50,527 nt of DNA. It comes from Verrucomicrobia bacterium ADurb.Bin122 (GTDB lineage Bacteria; Verrucomicrobiota; Verrucomicrobiia; Opitutales; Opitutaceae). The notes beneath the pieces were generated by a model. It searched no databases and had not been told where the DNA came from. It saw only the letters and a list, made by a program, of their open reading frames with translations. The stretch spans positions 1 through 50,527 of the forward strand of contig MWDT01000002.1 of the NCBI GenBank assembly GCA_002070825.1, given 5' to 3'. Of the stretch, positions 26,379-34,288 are shown piece after piece. The position numbers were made by a program, and so were the translations under genes. Every line of letters begins with the position of its first letter. Position 1 is the stretch's first letter.

Positions 26379-26401
26379 CGGGCTGACAGCCCGCTGTTTT
26401 T
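26379..26401 (+). terminator. Possible attenuator in the sigma-factor leader
   Basis: CGGGCT (26379-26384) and AGCCCG (26388-26393) form a 6-bp GC-rich stem with a GAC triloop, followed after three bases by TTTTT (26397-26401). It lies upstream of all plausible sigma-factor starts, so it could end a short leader RNA. Confidence 0.45.
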
Positions 26402-26556
26402 GCCCTCGTTTTGTGCCGTTAGTTATTAAGGAAATTACAACGACGATTAGAGTCACTAATCATCAGATCGATCCATTATCACCTTATAAAATGACTGAAG
26501 GCGCGGACCTAAACGATCTTGCGCTACTTGAGAATCAATTCCATCCAAGGCCTCAC

Positions 26557-27618
26557 ATGCACGCGAAAACCAAAATCCATTCCACGAACGACTCAAAAGA
26601 CGATTTGGTTTCCCACCGCGAGACCGTCGCCCTTGCTCCCGCTCCTTTGGACGCACCGCCGTCCTTCTTGGAGAAATCCGAGCCCGCGGCGAGCGAGGCC
26701 GCGCCGCTGGAGCGAAGCCACCTGCAACTCTACTTGCAGGAAATCGCCAAGACGCCCCTCCTCACCATCGAGGAGGAGGTCACGCTCGCCCGCCGGATCC
26801 GCCGGGGCGATCAGGCTGCACGCGATCACATGATCAAGGCCAATCTGCGCTTGGTTGTTAAGATCGCTATGGATTACAAAGACTTCGGTCTTCCTTTGCT
26901 CGATCTTATCAGCGAGGGCAACATCGGCCTGGTCAAGGCAGTCGAGCGTTTCGACCCCCGCAAGGGTGGTAAACTCTCCACGTATGCTGCGTGGTGGATC
27001 AAACAATCCATCAAGCGTGCCTTGGCCAACCAGTCGAAGACCATCCGCCTCCCGGTGCACTTGGTCGACAAGATCTCCAAAATGCGCCGCACCGCCATGG
27101 CGCTGACTGAGACCCTCGGGCGCGAGCCCACGGACGAAGAGTTGGCGATCGAACTCGCCATCCCGACCAGCAAGGTCGCCCACTTGAAGTCCGTCAGCGT
27201 CCGCCCGGCCTCACTTGATGCGCCTGTCGGCGATGAGCACGACTCGGCCTCCTTCGGTGAAATCGTCGGCGACGAGAATGCCACGAGTCCCTTTGAGTCG
27301 CTGCGTGCCAAAAACGTGACGGATAATCTCCACGCGATGGTCGCCAACCTCGATCCCCGCGAAGCGGAAATCATCAAGTACCGTTTTGGCTTGGATGGCT
27401 ACGACGAGCTCACGCTGGAGGAGGTGGGGCGCAAGTTCCGCGTCACCCGCGAGCGCGTGCGCCAGCTGCAAAACATCGCGCTCTCCAAGATGCGTAAGGA
27501 AATCGCGATTCACGAGACCCAGCGCACCACGGAGGAGATCGCCGAAGAGCACCGCCTGCGCCGTCGCATGGAGGTCATCCGCGAGTTTATCCAGGCGCGC
27601 TCGGGTAATAACAACTGA
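26557..27618 (+). CDS. RpoD/SigA-family RNA polymerase sigma factor
   Basis: This 353-residue sigma-70 protein directs RNA polymerase to promoters. It has region 1.2 (LQLYLQEIAKTPLLTIEEE near residue 55), region 2 (LVVKIAMDYKDFGLPLLDLI, then EGNIGLVKAVERFDP and YAAWWIKQSIKRALANQ), region 3, and region 4 with the HTH LTLEEVGRKFRVTRERVRQ. It lacks a long region 1.1 and the non-conserved insertion, so it could be a compact primary factor or a group 2 (RpoS-like) factor; sequence alone does not decide. Starts at 26413 (GTG), 26491 and 26557 are all in frame. I chose 26557 because AAGG lies six bases upstream and the earlier region is AT-rich, leader-like sequence. It is monocistronic with a clear terminator. 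Confidence 0.9.
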   Translation: MHAKTKIHSTNDSKDDLVSHRETVALAPAPLDAPPSFLEKSEPAASEAAPLERSHLQLYLQEIAKTPLLTIEEEVTLARRIRRGDQAARDHMIKANLRLVVKIAMDYKDFGLPLLDLISEGNIGLVKAVERFDPRKGGKLSTYAAWWIKQSIKRALANQSKTIRLPVHLVDKISKMRRTAMALTETLGREPTDEELAIELAIPTSKVAHLKSVSVRPASLDAPVGDEHDSASFGEIVGDENATSPFESLRAKNVTDNLHAMVANLDPREAEIIKYRFGLDGYDELTLEEVGRKFRVTRERVRQLQNIALSKMRKEIAIHETQRTTEEIAEEHRLRRRMEVIREFIQARSGNNN

Positions 27619-27650
27619 TCCCGCCTATTCCTTTGTCCTCGGTTCATGTT

Positions 27651-27679
27651 GGCCGGCGTCTCGGGACGCCGGCCTTTTT
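27651..27679 (+). terminator. Intrinsic terminator of the sigma-factor gene
   Basis: GGCCGGCGTC (27651-27660) and GACGCCGGCC (27665-27674) form a 10-bp stem with a TCGG tetraloop, followed by TTTTT. Confidence 0.92.
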
Positions 27680-27734
27680 ATTGCGGCTCGTCAGTGGCCC
27701 GCCTTCTGCGGTTGGCTCGTCCAACCCAATCCAC

Positions 27735-29177
27735 CTAGCCCACGTCTTGATAAAGTTTCTCGTAGGCGGTTGCGGCGGTCGCCCAGCCGAAATCTTTCGT
27801 CATGCCCCGACGCTGTGCCGCCGAATAGCGTGCCGGATCCGCGAAGAGCCGTAGCGAGCGTTTCAATGCGTGGCGCAATCCCTCTATGGTGGCGGCAAAG
27901 GTGAGGCCGGTGCCCGCCCGTGGTTCACGGTCGAGGTCGATTACGGTATCCGAAAGTCCGCCGACGTCGCTGGCCAGCGGGAGTGTCCCGTAGACTTGGG
28001 AGTACATCTGGTTGAGCCCGCATGGCTCGAAGAGGGAGGGCATCAAGAAAAAGTCGCTGCCGGCCTCGATGAGATGGCTCATGCCTTCGTCGAGACGGTG
28101 CGCAAACGCCATTTTGCCCGGCGCGCTTTCGCAGAGAGCCTTCACCGCCTCCTCGTAGCGTTTTTCTCCTGAGCCGAGCACGACGAGCCGGACTTTCTCT
28201 TTCAGGAAGAAATCCTTGTTGGCGAGGAGCAGGTTGATGCCCTTTTGTTCCGTCAACCGGCACACCATGCCGTAGATTGGCGTCTTGGCCGTGGCCTCCA
28301 GTCCGGTGAGTTTGAGCAACGCCTGGCGACATGCGGCTTTGCCCGCGAGGTCCTCGCTGTTGTAGCGTGCGGGCAGCAACGGATCGATCGCTGGATTCCA
28401 TACTGTCGGGTCGATGCCGTTGATCAGGCCATGCAGGTCGCCACGGCGAGTCGCGATCACGCCTTCCAAACCGCAGCCGAAAGCCGGCGTTTGGATCTCT
28501 TCGGCGTAACGGGGGCTTACCGTGGTGATCTTGTCAGCGTAGAGCAGTCCGCCTTTGAGCCAGTTCATCTGGCCGTAGAATTCGAGCCCATCGATCCCGC
28601 GATATTCTGGCGGCAGGTTCGTGGCATCGAAATGACGCATAGGGAACAACCCTTGAAACAGGATGTTGTGGATGGTGAACACCGTTTTGGCTGCCAGGAC
28701 GGTGCGCGTGCGGCGTTCGGCCTCGCGCAGTAGCAGTGGCAGTAGCGCGGCTTGCCAGTCGTGGCAGTGTACGATGTCCGCGGTGCCATCGAGCAGACTC
28801 ATCGCTTCGATTGCTCCCTTCTGAAAAAAGAGAAACCGGTGCGCGTTGTCCTCGTAGTCGCGCTCCCCGTTACCGTACAGCCCGCGCCGGTCGAAACACT
28901 CGTCGCGGCAGATCAGGTACACCGTGAGCCGCGGACGCGGCGAAAACGCCCGCACCTCGCCGACGTAGGTGACGTCGCCCATCGGGATGTGCAGCCGGAG
29001 CGCACGCGCGGCGCCGGCTGCTTCGGGCCGGTCCAGCAGGGCACGGTAGCCCGGCACGATGGCCGCCACTTCGTGACCTCGCTCGGCCAGCGTGGTGACC
29101 AGCGCGCCGACTGCATCCGCCAGCCCGCCAGTTTTCACGTAGGGGTAGAGCTCGCTCGCCACGTGGACAATTTTCAT
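27735..29177 (-). CDS. glgA: Glycogen synthase (ADP-glucose)
   Basis: This 480-residue GT5 glycosyltransferase extends alpha-1,4-glucan chains from ADP-glucose. The start MKIVHVASELYPYVKTGG holds the KTGG nucleotide-sugar loop and LADAVGAL. VHCHDWQAALLPLLL, FTIHNILFQGLFP, GLLYADKITTVSP and NGIDPTVWNP are family signatures. The C-terminal domain has CRLTEQKGINLL, PSLFEPCGLNQMYSQ and the nearby VGGLSDTV. The start ATG at 29177 matches the typical N-terminus exactly; 26 upstream in-frame residues are not conserved. It works with glgC, which lies on the same strand about 5 kb to the left. It is divergent from the RNase R gene. Confidence 0.95.
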   Translation of the reverse strand: MKIVHVASELYPYVKTGGLADAVGALVTTLAERGHEVAAIVPGYRALLDRPEAAGAARALRLHIPMGDVTYVGEVRAFSPRPRLTVYLICRDECFDRRGLYGNGERDYEDNAHRFLFFQKGAIEAMSLLDGTADIVHCHDWQAALLPLLLREAERRTRTVLAAKTVFTIHNILFQGLFPMRHFDATNLPPEYRGIDGLEFYGQMNWLKGGLLYADKITTVSPRYAEEIQTPAFGCGLEGVIATRRGDLHGLINGIDPTVWNPAIDPLLPARYNSEDLAGKAACRQALLKLTGLEATAKTPIYGMVCRLTEQKGINLLLANKDFFLKEKVRLVVLGSGEKRYEEAVKALCESAPGKMAFAHRLDEGMSHLIEAGSDFFLMPSLFEPCGLNQMYSQVYGTLPLASDVGGLSDTVIDLDREPRAGTGLTFAATIEGLRHALKRSLRLFADPARYSAAQRRGMTKDFGWATAATAYEKLYQDVG

Positions 29178-29356
29178 CGGGCCGTGATTAAGTGCGGCCT
29201 CGGTGTCAGGCCAACTCCAAACATCGATCGTTGCGTCACCTTTCGGCAACGACATCGGCGGCGCAACGCTTGCGCGACTCCTTGGTCTTTACCGTACCGT
29301 CCCCCCCCTGTGTTTTTTCCCTGTCTATTCACGGAGCCAGAGGCCATGCTTTGCGC

Positions 29357-31618
29357 ATGTCCCTCCGTGATCGCCTCCTCACGCACCTCCAGCATCCTGA
29401 TTACCGTCCGTCCGATGAGGTCGCCTTGGCGCGTGCGCTCGGACTGGCCAAAAAACAACGCGCCGTGCTCACGCACGAGGTTCGCCGGATGCTCAGCGGC
29501 GGCGAGTTGGTCCGCGTGCAAGGCGATCGCTTGCGGCTCGCCGGCAGCGAGGGCGAGGTCGAGGGGCGCATTCATTTTCGTCAGGGCGGCTATGCATCCG
29601 TCAATCCCACACTCGGCCCATCCACCGAACCGGCGGCTGAGCCGATCCAGATTTCCCCGGAGGACAGCCACGTCGCGCTCCCGGGAGACAAGGTCGTGGT
29701 GCGCGTGTACGCGAGGCGCTTGCCGCCGCGCGACGGACGCGGGGCTCAATTGGCCGGGCGCGTGGTGCGCGTCGTCGAGCGCTCGCGGACGTCGTTCGTG
29801 GGTACATTGCGCCGTGCCGGGCGCGGGCTCCAGTTTTTGCCCGACGATCCGCGCGTCCCGGTGCCAGTGACGCTGCGTGCGGTGGAGACGCCAGAGCCGC
29901 TCGATCCACCGCTCACGGCGGGCGACAAGGTCGTGGTGCAACTCGACGAGTGGCTGGACCGCGATTCGCCGTTGACCGGCGTGCTCGTGCAACGGCTGGG
30001 CCGGCAATACGAGCCGCGTGCCGAGCTGCTCGGCGTCTACGAAAAGTTTTCCCTTTCGCCGGATTTCCCCACGGAGGTGTTGCAAGAGGCTGCCGCACTG
30101 CCGGCGCGCGTTCGCCCGTCGGAGCTCGTCAACCGTCTCGACTACCGCGAGACGCCGACCATCACCATCGACCCGGACGACGCGAAGGATTTCGACGACG
30201 CGCTCTCGATCGAGACGCTCGACGGCGGCGAGGTGCGCGTGGGCGTGCACATCGCGGATGTCTCCGCCTACGTCGCGCCGGGCACCGCGCTCGACCGCGA
30301 GGCGCAACGCCGCGGCAATTCGACCTATCTCGTCGGCACCGTGGTGCCGATGCTTCCGGAGAAGTTGTCCAACGGGCTCTGTTCCCTGGTCGAAGGCCAG
30401 GACCGCCTCACCAAGGCCGTCCTGTTGACCTTCGACCGCACCGGGCGCCTGCGCGAGACGACGTTTGCCAACACCGTCATCCGCAGCCGCAAGCGCCTCA
30501 CGTACCGGCAGGCCTACGCGTTGCTCTTCGAGGGTGACCTCAACCGCATCCGCGCGCTCCCTCTGCCTGCGAAGCACCAGACCGGCTCAACGGGGCGGGC
30601 CCTCAACTCGCTCGATGACCTGGAACTCGTCGATCTCCAGAGTTGGGTTCGTAAACTCTGGGCAATTGCCAAGCGCCTGCGCACGGACCGCATGGCCGCG
30701 GGGAGCCTCGATCTCGACATGCCCGAGACCAAGATTTTTGTAAACGCCGAGGGCTACGCCGACCGATTGGAGAAGATTGAGAACGACGAGAGCCACCAGC
30801 TCATCGAGGAGTTCATGCTCGCGGCCAACGAGGCCGTGGCCCGCCTCACGCGTTCACACCGTATGCCGTCGATTTACCGCGTGCACGATGCGCCGGACGA
30901 TGATCGCCTCGCCGAGTTTCGCCAGTACGTGGCCACCTTCAACCTCGCGTGCGGCGACCTGACGCGTCGCGCGGAAATCGGCAGACTTCTCCGTGCGCTG
31001 ACGACCCACCCGCAGGGCTATCTCCTGCGCTCGCAGTTGCTCCGGCACCTGAAGAAAGCCTGCTACCGCGCGACGGCCGATGGCCACTACGGGCTCAACA
31101 AAAAAGACTACACTCATTTCACGTCGCCGATCCGCCGCTACTCCGATCTCGTGGTGCACCGCGTTTTCGACACCTATCTGGTGAAACATGCCGGACAGCC
31201 GACGTCGGCGCGCCCGCGTTTCGCCTACACGACGGCGCAGCTCGATGCGATGGGCGAGCACCTCAGCGCCACGGAGACCAACTCGCAGGAGGCCGAACGC
31301 GAGTCGCAGAAGATCAAGCTGCTGGAGTATTTCGAGCGCGAGATGGCCAAGCGCCAGAAGACAAAGTTTGCTGCCGTCATCACCGACGTGCGCGCCAACG
31401 GCCTGTTTATCGAGCTCACCGAGTCGCTCACCTTCGGCTTCGTGCCGATCGATGCGCTGCCGGGTGACGCATACCGCCGCGATGCGGCGGGTACGGCACT
31501 CGTCGGCCGGCGCGGCAAACACCGCTACGCCTTGGGCAGCTCACTGGAGGTCGTGGTGGCGAGCGTGGACCGCTACCGTCGCATGCTCGATTTTCGCCCC
31601 GTGGCTGCAATATCTTGA
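29357..31618 (+). CDS. rnr: Ribonuclease R
   Basis: This 753-residue 3'-5' exoribonuclease degrades structured RNA. An N-terminal winged-helix-like region (MSLRDRLLTHLQ..., LGLAKKQRAVLTHEVRRML) comes first, then cold-shock OB domains. The RNB catalytic domain has TITIDPDDAKDFDDALS near residue 270 with the metal-binding aspartates, HIADVSAYV, RRGNSTYLV, LPEKLSNGLCSLVEGQDR and HFTSPIRRYSDLVVHR. A C-terminal S1 domain follows (FAAVITDVRANGLFIEL). There is no long lysine-rich tail. The ATG at 29357 is preferred; upstream in-frame sequence is not conserved. It starts 179 bp from the divergent glgA start. Confidence 0.94.
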   Translation: MSLRDRLLTHLQHPDYRPSDEVALARALGLAKKQRAVLTHEVRRMLSGGELVRVQGDRLRLAGSEGEVEGRIHFRQGGYASVNPTLGPSTEPAAEPIQISPEDSHVALPGDKVVVRVYARRLPPRDGRGAQLAGRVVRVVERSRTSFVGTLRRAGRGLQFLPDDPRVPVPVTLRAVETPEPLDPPLTAGDKVVVQLDEWLDRDSPLTGVLVQRLGRQYEPRAELLGVYEKFSLSPDFPTEVLQEAAALPARVRPSELVNRLDYRETPTITIDPDDAKDFDDALSIETLDGGEVRVGVHIADVSAYVAPGTALDREAQRRGNSTYLVGTVVPMLPEKLSNGLCSLVEGQDRLTKAVLLTFDRTGRLRETTFANTVIRSRKRLTYRQAYALLFEGDLNRIRALPLPAKHQTGSTGRALNSLDDLELVDLQSWVRKLWAIAKRLRTDRMAAGSLDLDMPETKIFVNAEGYADRLEKIENDESHQLIEEFMLAANEAVARLTRSHRMPSIYRVHDAPDDDRLAEFRQYVATFNLACGDLTRRAEIGRLLRALTTHPQGYLLRSQLLRHLKKACYRATADGHYGLNKKDYTHFTSPIRRYSDLVVHRVFDTYLVKHAGQPTSARPRFAYTTAQLDAMGEHLSATETNSQEAERESQKIKLLEYFEREMAKRQKTKFAAVITDVRANGLFIELTESLTFGFVPIDALPGDAYRRDAAGTALVGRRGKHRYALGSSLEVVVASVDRYRRMLDFRPVAAIS

Positions 31619-31656
31619 CTTAGAGCTGCTAACCAACAACTAGGCAGAAGCCCCCG

Positions 31657-32106
31657 ATGAAAAAACTACTGCTGTTGCTCATGATTGCGCTGACTGGTTT
31701 GGCGCCTGTGTTGATGGTGCAAGCTGCGGAGCCCACCGCATTGGATAGTACTGAACCCGCGCATGTGCGATCTGTGGCAGAGCGCCTTTGCAGGAATTAT
31801 TTTGCTGAGAGGTATCGGATGATGGGCGCGGAGTGTGTATGCGATGTGGAGCTGGATGCGCCTGAAGCGATCCAAGGCTGGTCCGGCCGCTGGCGCATGC
31901 ATGGCTTTGCGACCGTGCGGAACTACCGGAGCGACGGTAATTGGACCGCGAGGGAGGATGCTATCCGAGGGGACACGCAACGGAGCGCAAAACAGAAGCG
32001 GCGGCAGATAGAGCGCGAGCGGCTGATCAAATCCGAGAGGATTGAATTTGAGGCGATCCTCTCAAACTTGGACTCCAAGCCGGAGATTGATGTGACACTC
32101 CGGTAG
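31657..32106 (+). CDS. Small secreted protein of unknown function
   Basis: I do not recognise this 149-residue protein. It begins with a strong signal peptide (MKKLLLLLMIALTGLAPVLM, cleavage probably after VQA). The mature part has two close cysteines (GAECVCDVEL near residue 60) plus one in RLCRNYF, a Trp-rich stretch (QGWSGRWRM) and a basic helix (QRSAKQKRRQIERERLI near residue 110). The end is acidic to neutral. It lies 38 bp after the rnr stop and 90 bp before another secreted unknown, so the two may form a unit. It is less GC-rich than its neighbours, which hints at an accessory gene. Confidence 0.7.
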   Translation: MKKLLLLLMIALTGLAPVLMVQAAEPTALDSTEPAHVRSVAERLCRNYFAERYRMMGAECVCDVELDAPEAIQGWSGRWRMHGFATVRNYRSDGNWTAREDAIRGDTQRSAKQKRRQIERERLIKSERIEFEAILSNLDSKPEIDVTLR

Positions 32107-32196
32107 GAGCTCCGCGGAGCCTTCCTTCGGAATCGATGGGGCCAGCCTCACTGACCGCCCATTACCCCTGGAAAAGCACATCCCCAAAAATCTACC

Positions 32197-32988
32197 ATGA
32201 GACATTTTATCAGTCTGCTATCCATCTTTCTGTGCACATCCTTTGCGGCTTTGGCCCAAGATGAAAGCGCTGGAGAAGAAGCGTTGATTGAGCTGAGCCC
32301 ATTCAGCGTGGCTTCTGGGGCGGACGCTGGCTATCAAGCGAGCAGCGTGCTCGCCGGGTCTCGGATTGTGACGCCTATCGCTGATCCCAACCAGCATGCG
32401 CCGTTGGTCCCGATCACTCTGGTGAAAAAGGCGGAAGCGGTCGTGGTCCAGTTTGTCTTGTCGAACAACGCCGACAAACAGGACGTCCGTAATCGCGAGC
32501 TCTATGCTACCATCGAAAATCTGCAGAAGACGGTGACAAAAACGGCTGGATTGCGTCTGGAACAGCGCGAGGTGCGCTTTGCCAGCGGCAATCGCAAACT
32601 TTCGCTCATTTCGCGCTCAGACCGGCCTGCGTCGTTTGCCAGCATTGTGGTTTTTGCCGATCTGACTTCAGACGCCAAACTGCTTGATCGCGTGAAACAG
32701 GTGCGCGACCTACTCGACGGGGTGGAACTCGTCGGACAGACCAAGTTGCTTGATGGTGTCGTGGGACTGTACCTTCGCCAACCGAGCCAGTACCGGCGTG
32801 AGCTTCTCGAAAAGATTTTCGCCGACCTGGAATTCGTGCGCAAGGGGCTTGGTGCGGGTTGCGAGGTGATTCCCAACGGGCTCGCGCAGCGTGTGCAGAT
32901 GCGCGCGTGCTCCGAAAACGAGATCGAGCTGTGGATTGATTATAGCTTTCAGATTCGCTCGGTACGCGAACTCGAGGCCAAGAAGTGA
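32197..32988 (+). CDS. Secreted protein with TonB-receptor-style leader and possible SIMPL-like domain
   Basis: This 263-residue protein has a signal peptide (MRHFISLLSIFLCTSFAALA) followed directly by IELSPFSVASGADAGYQASS, then VLAGSRI. That pattern is the leader of many Opitutaceae TonB-dependent receptors, where it precedes the plug. Here no plug or barrel follows. Instead there is a soluble alpha/beta domain of about 190 residues (VVVQFVLSNNADKQDVRNRE near residue 85, then ENLQKTVTKTAGL and a final YSFQIRSV strand) with the look of a SIMPL/DUF541-type periplasmic domain. The domain assignment is tentative and the function unknown. It converges on the PQQ-repeat gene with 64 bp between. 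Confidence 0.75.
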   Translation: MRHFISLLSIFLCTSFAALAQDESAGEEALIELSPFSVASGADAGYQASSVLAGSRIVTPIADPNQHAPLVPITLVKKAEAVVVQFVLSNNADKQDVRNRELYATIENLQKTVTKTAGLRLEQREVRFASGNRKLSLISRSDRPASFASIVVFADLTSDAKLLDRVKQVRDLLDGVELVGQTKLLDGVVGLYLRQPSQYRRELLEKIFADLEFVRKGLGAGCEVIPNGLAQRVQMRACSENEIELWIDYSFQIRSVRELEAKK

Positions 32989-33052
32989 GGCAATTTAGTG
33001 GCCCGATATTTGGCGGATGGCGTGATGCGCCTGTTGCGTGCGCACGGCGCGC

Positions 33053-34210
33053 TCAGGGCGCTGGGGCACTGGGCTTGGTGAGCTCGCTTAGCTTGAGCCC
33101 GTAGAGGCAGCCGTCGCCGGCACCGAGGTAAACGCGCTCGCTGTCGAGCGCCGGGGCGGAGGCGGTGGCTTTTTCGATGCGCAGGCGGTTGATGAGTTTT
33201 CCGTCGGCGACGTCGAGGAGGTAAAGGTGGCCGGCGCCGCCGAAATTCGTGCTGTTCACGAATAGCGTGGAGCCTTGCAGCACGGGCTTGGTGAAGAAGA
33301 TGCCCTCGCCCTTGAATGCCCAGGCGAGCGCGCCCTTGTCCAGGCAGAGCACCGAGTTGGTGAAGATGGTCGTCGCCGTGATGACGCGGCCCTCGTGGAT
33401 CAGTGGGGTCGCTGGCAGGTAGCTGTGCTTCGGCTCGACGTAGGTCCAGACCGGTTGGCCGGTGGCGATGTCGAGCGGGGCAAACACGTCGTGCTGACTG
33501 CCGAAGTAAACGAGTCCGTCTTGCACGACGAATTCGGAGACGACCGCGCCGTAGTACGGCCGGCAGTCCTGCTGGGTGCGTTGCCAGACCAGTTTCCGGT
33601 CGGCGAGGGAGACGCCGTACACTTCGCCCTCCCAGTCACCAAAGAAGACCATCCCCTTGCTGACGGCGGGCGTGGCGCGGATCGGGCGCTGGGTGGGCGT
33701 CGTGTATTGGAAAACGAGTTTGCCGTCGCGCACATCGACGCCGTTGAGGTTGCCCCAGTCGTCGCCGAAGTAGGCGACGTTGCCTTCGATCACGGGCGAG
33801 GAGCGGTGATAGTCGGTGAGATCCATTGAGGCGATGGGACGGAATGGGCGGGCGACAAATTCCCAACGGACCTTGCCGGTCTTGCGGTCCACTCCGGTGA
33901 GAATGTTGCCGCATTCGAAGCAGACGAGATCGCCAGCGATGGCCGCCTTGGAGCTGACGGGGAACTTGGCGTCGAGTTTCCAGATCAGGGTGCCGGTGGC
34001 GGCATCGATCGCGAAGAAGCCGTAGCTTTTGCTGCCGCAGTAGAGGACGCCGTCGGCGAGGAGCGGAGCCGAGACGACTTCCTGTCCGGTGTTGAATTTC
34101 CAGGCGACGGCTGGCCCGGAGATCGAGGCAGGCTGGTCGTCAGCGAAGGTGTGGGCCGCGAGAATCAGCGAGACGAAGGCTGCGAGGAGGCGGAGAAGAA
34201 AGGTGCGCAT
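33053..34210 (-). CDS. Secreted PQQ-repeat beta-propeller protein
   Basis: This 385-residue protein has a signal peptide (RTFLLRLLAAFVSLILAAH, then TFA). About eight blade repeats follow, each with a pattern like VLYCGSKSYGFFAIDAATG followed by a W: IDAATGTLIW, VDRKTGKVRWEF, VDVRDGKLVFQY, VSLADRKLVWQR, LDIATGQPVWTY and later copies. Such propellers serve as scaffolds (BamB) or quinoprotein-like domains. Cofactor residues of true PQQ dehydrogenases are not evident, and the protein is far shorter than those enzymes. The mature form is probably periplasmic. The ATG at 34210 is chosen as the start of the signal peptide. It lies 78 bp downstream of the sigma-54 activator gene on the same strand and may be in its operon. 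Confidence 0.85.
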   Translation of the reverse strand: MRTFLLRLLAAFVSLILAAHTFADDQPASISGPAVAWKFNTGQEVVSAPLLADGVLYCGSKSYGFFAIDAATGTLIWKLDAKFPVSSKAAIAGDLVCFECGNILTGVDRKTGKVRWEFVARPFRPIASMDLTDYHRSSPVIEGNVAYFGDDWGNLNGVDVRDGKLVFQYTTPTQRPIRATPAVSKGMVFFGDWEGEVYGVSLADRKLVWQRTQQDCRPYYGAVVSEFVVQDGLVYFGSQHDVFAPLDIATGQPVWTYVEPKHSYLPATPLIHEGRVITATTIFTNSVLCLDKGALAWAFKGEGIFFTKPVLQGSTLFVNSTNFGGAGHLYLLDVADGKLINRLRIEKATASAPALDSERVYLGAGDGCLYGLKLSELTKPSAPAP

Positions 34211-34288
34211 GGAGTTTGAGGATAGATGCAAAACACCGGCGCAGTGGATTCCCCTTCGGGCTGCCGAGCGCGTCGTCTCCAGCTCCGC

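Larger units (their letters stand above)
26222..26556 (+). other. AT-rich leader of the sigma-factor gene
   Basis: After the trpE terminator lies about 335 bp of visibly more AT-rich DNA with no convincing gene. It holds a TATACT hexamer at 26299-26304, a terminator-like hairpin at 26379-26401 and another TATAAA-containing stretch near 26485. It probably contains the promoters and a regulated leader for the sigma factor. Confidence 0.5.
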
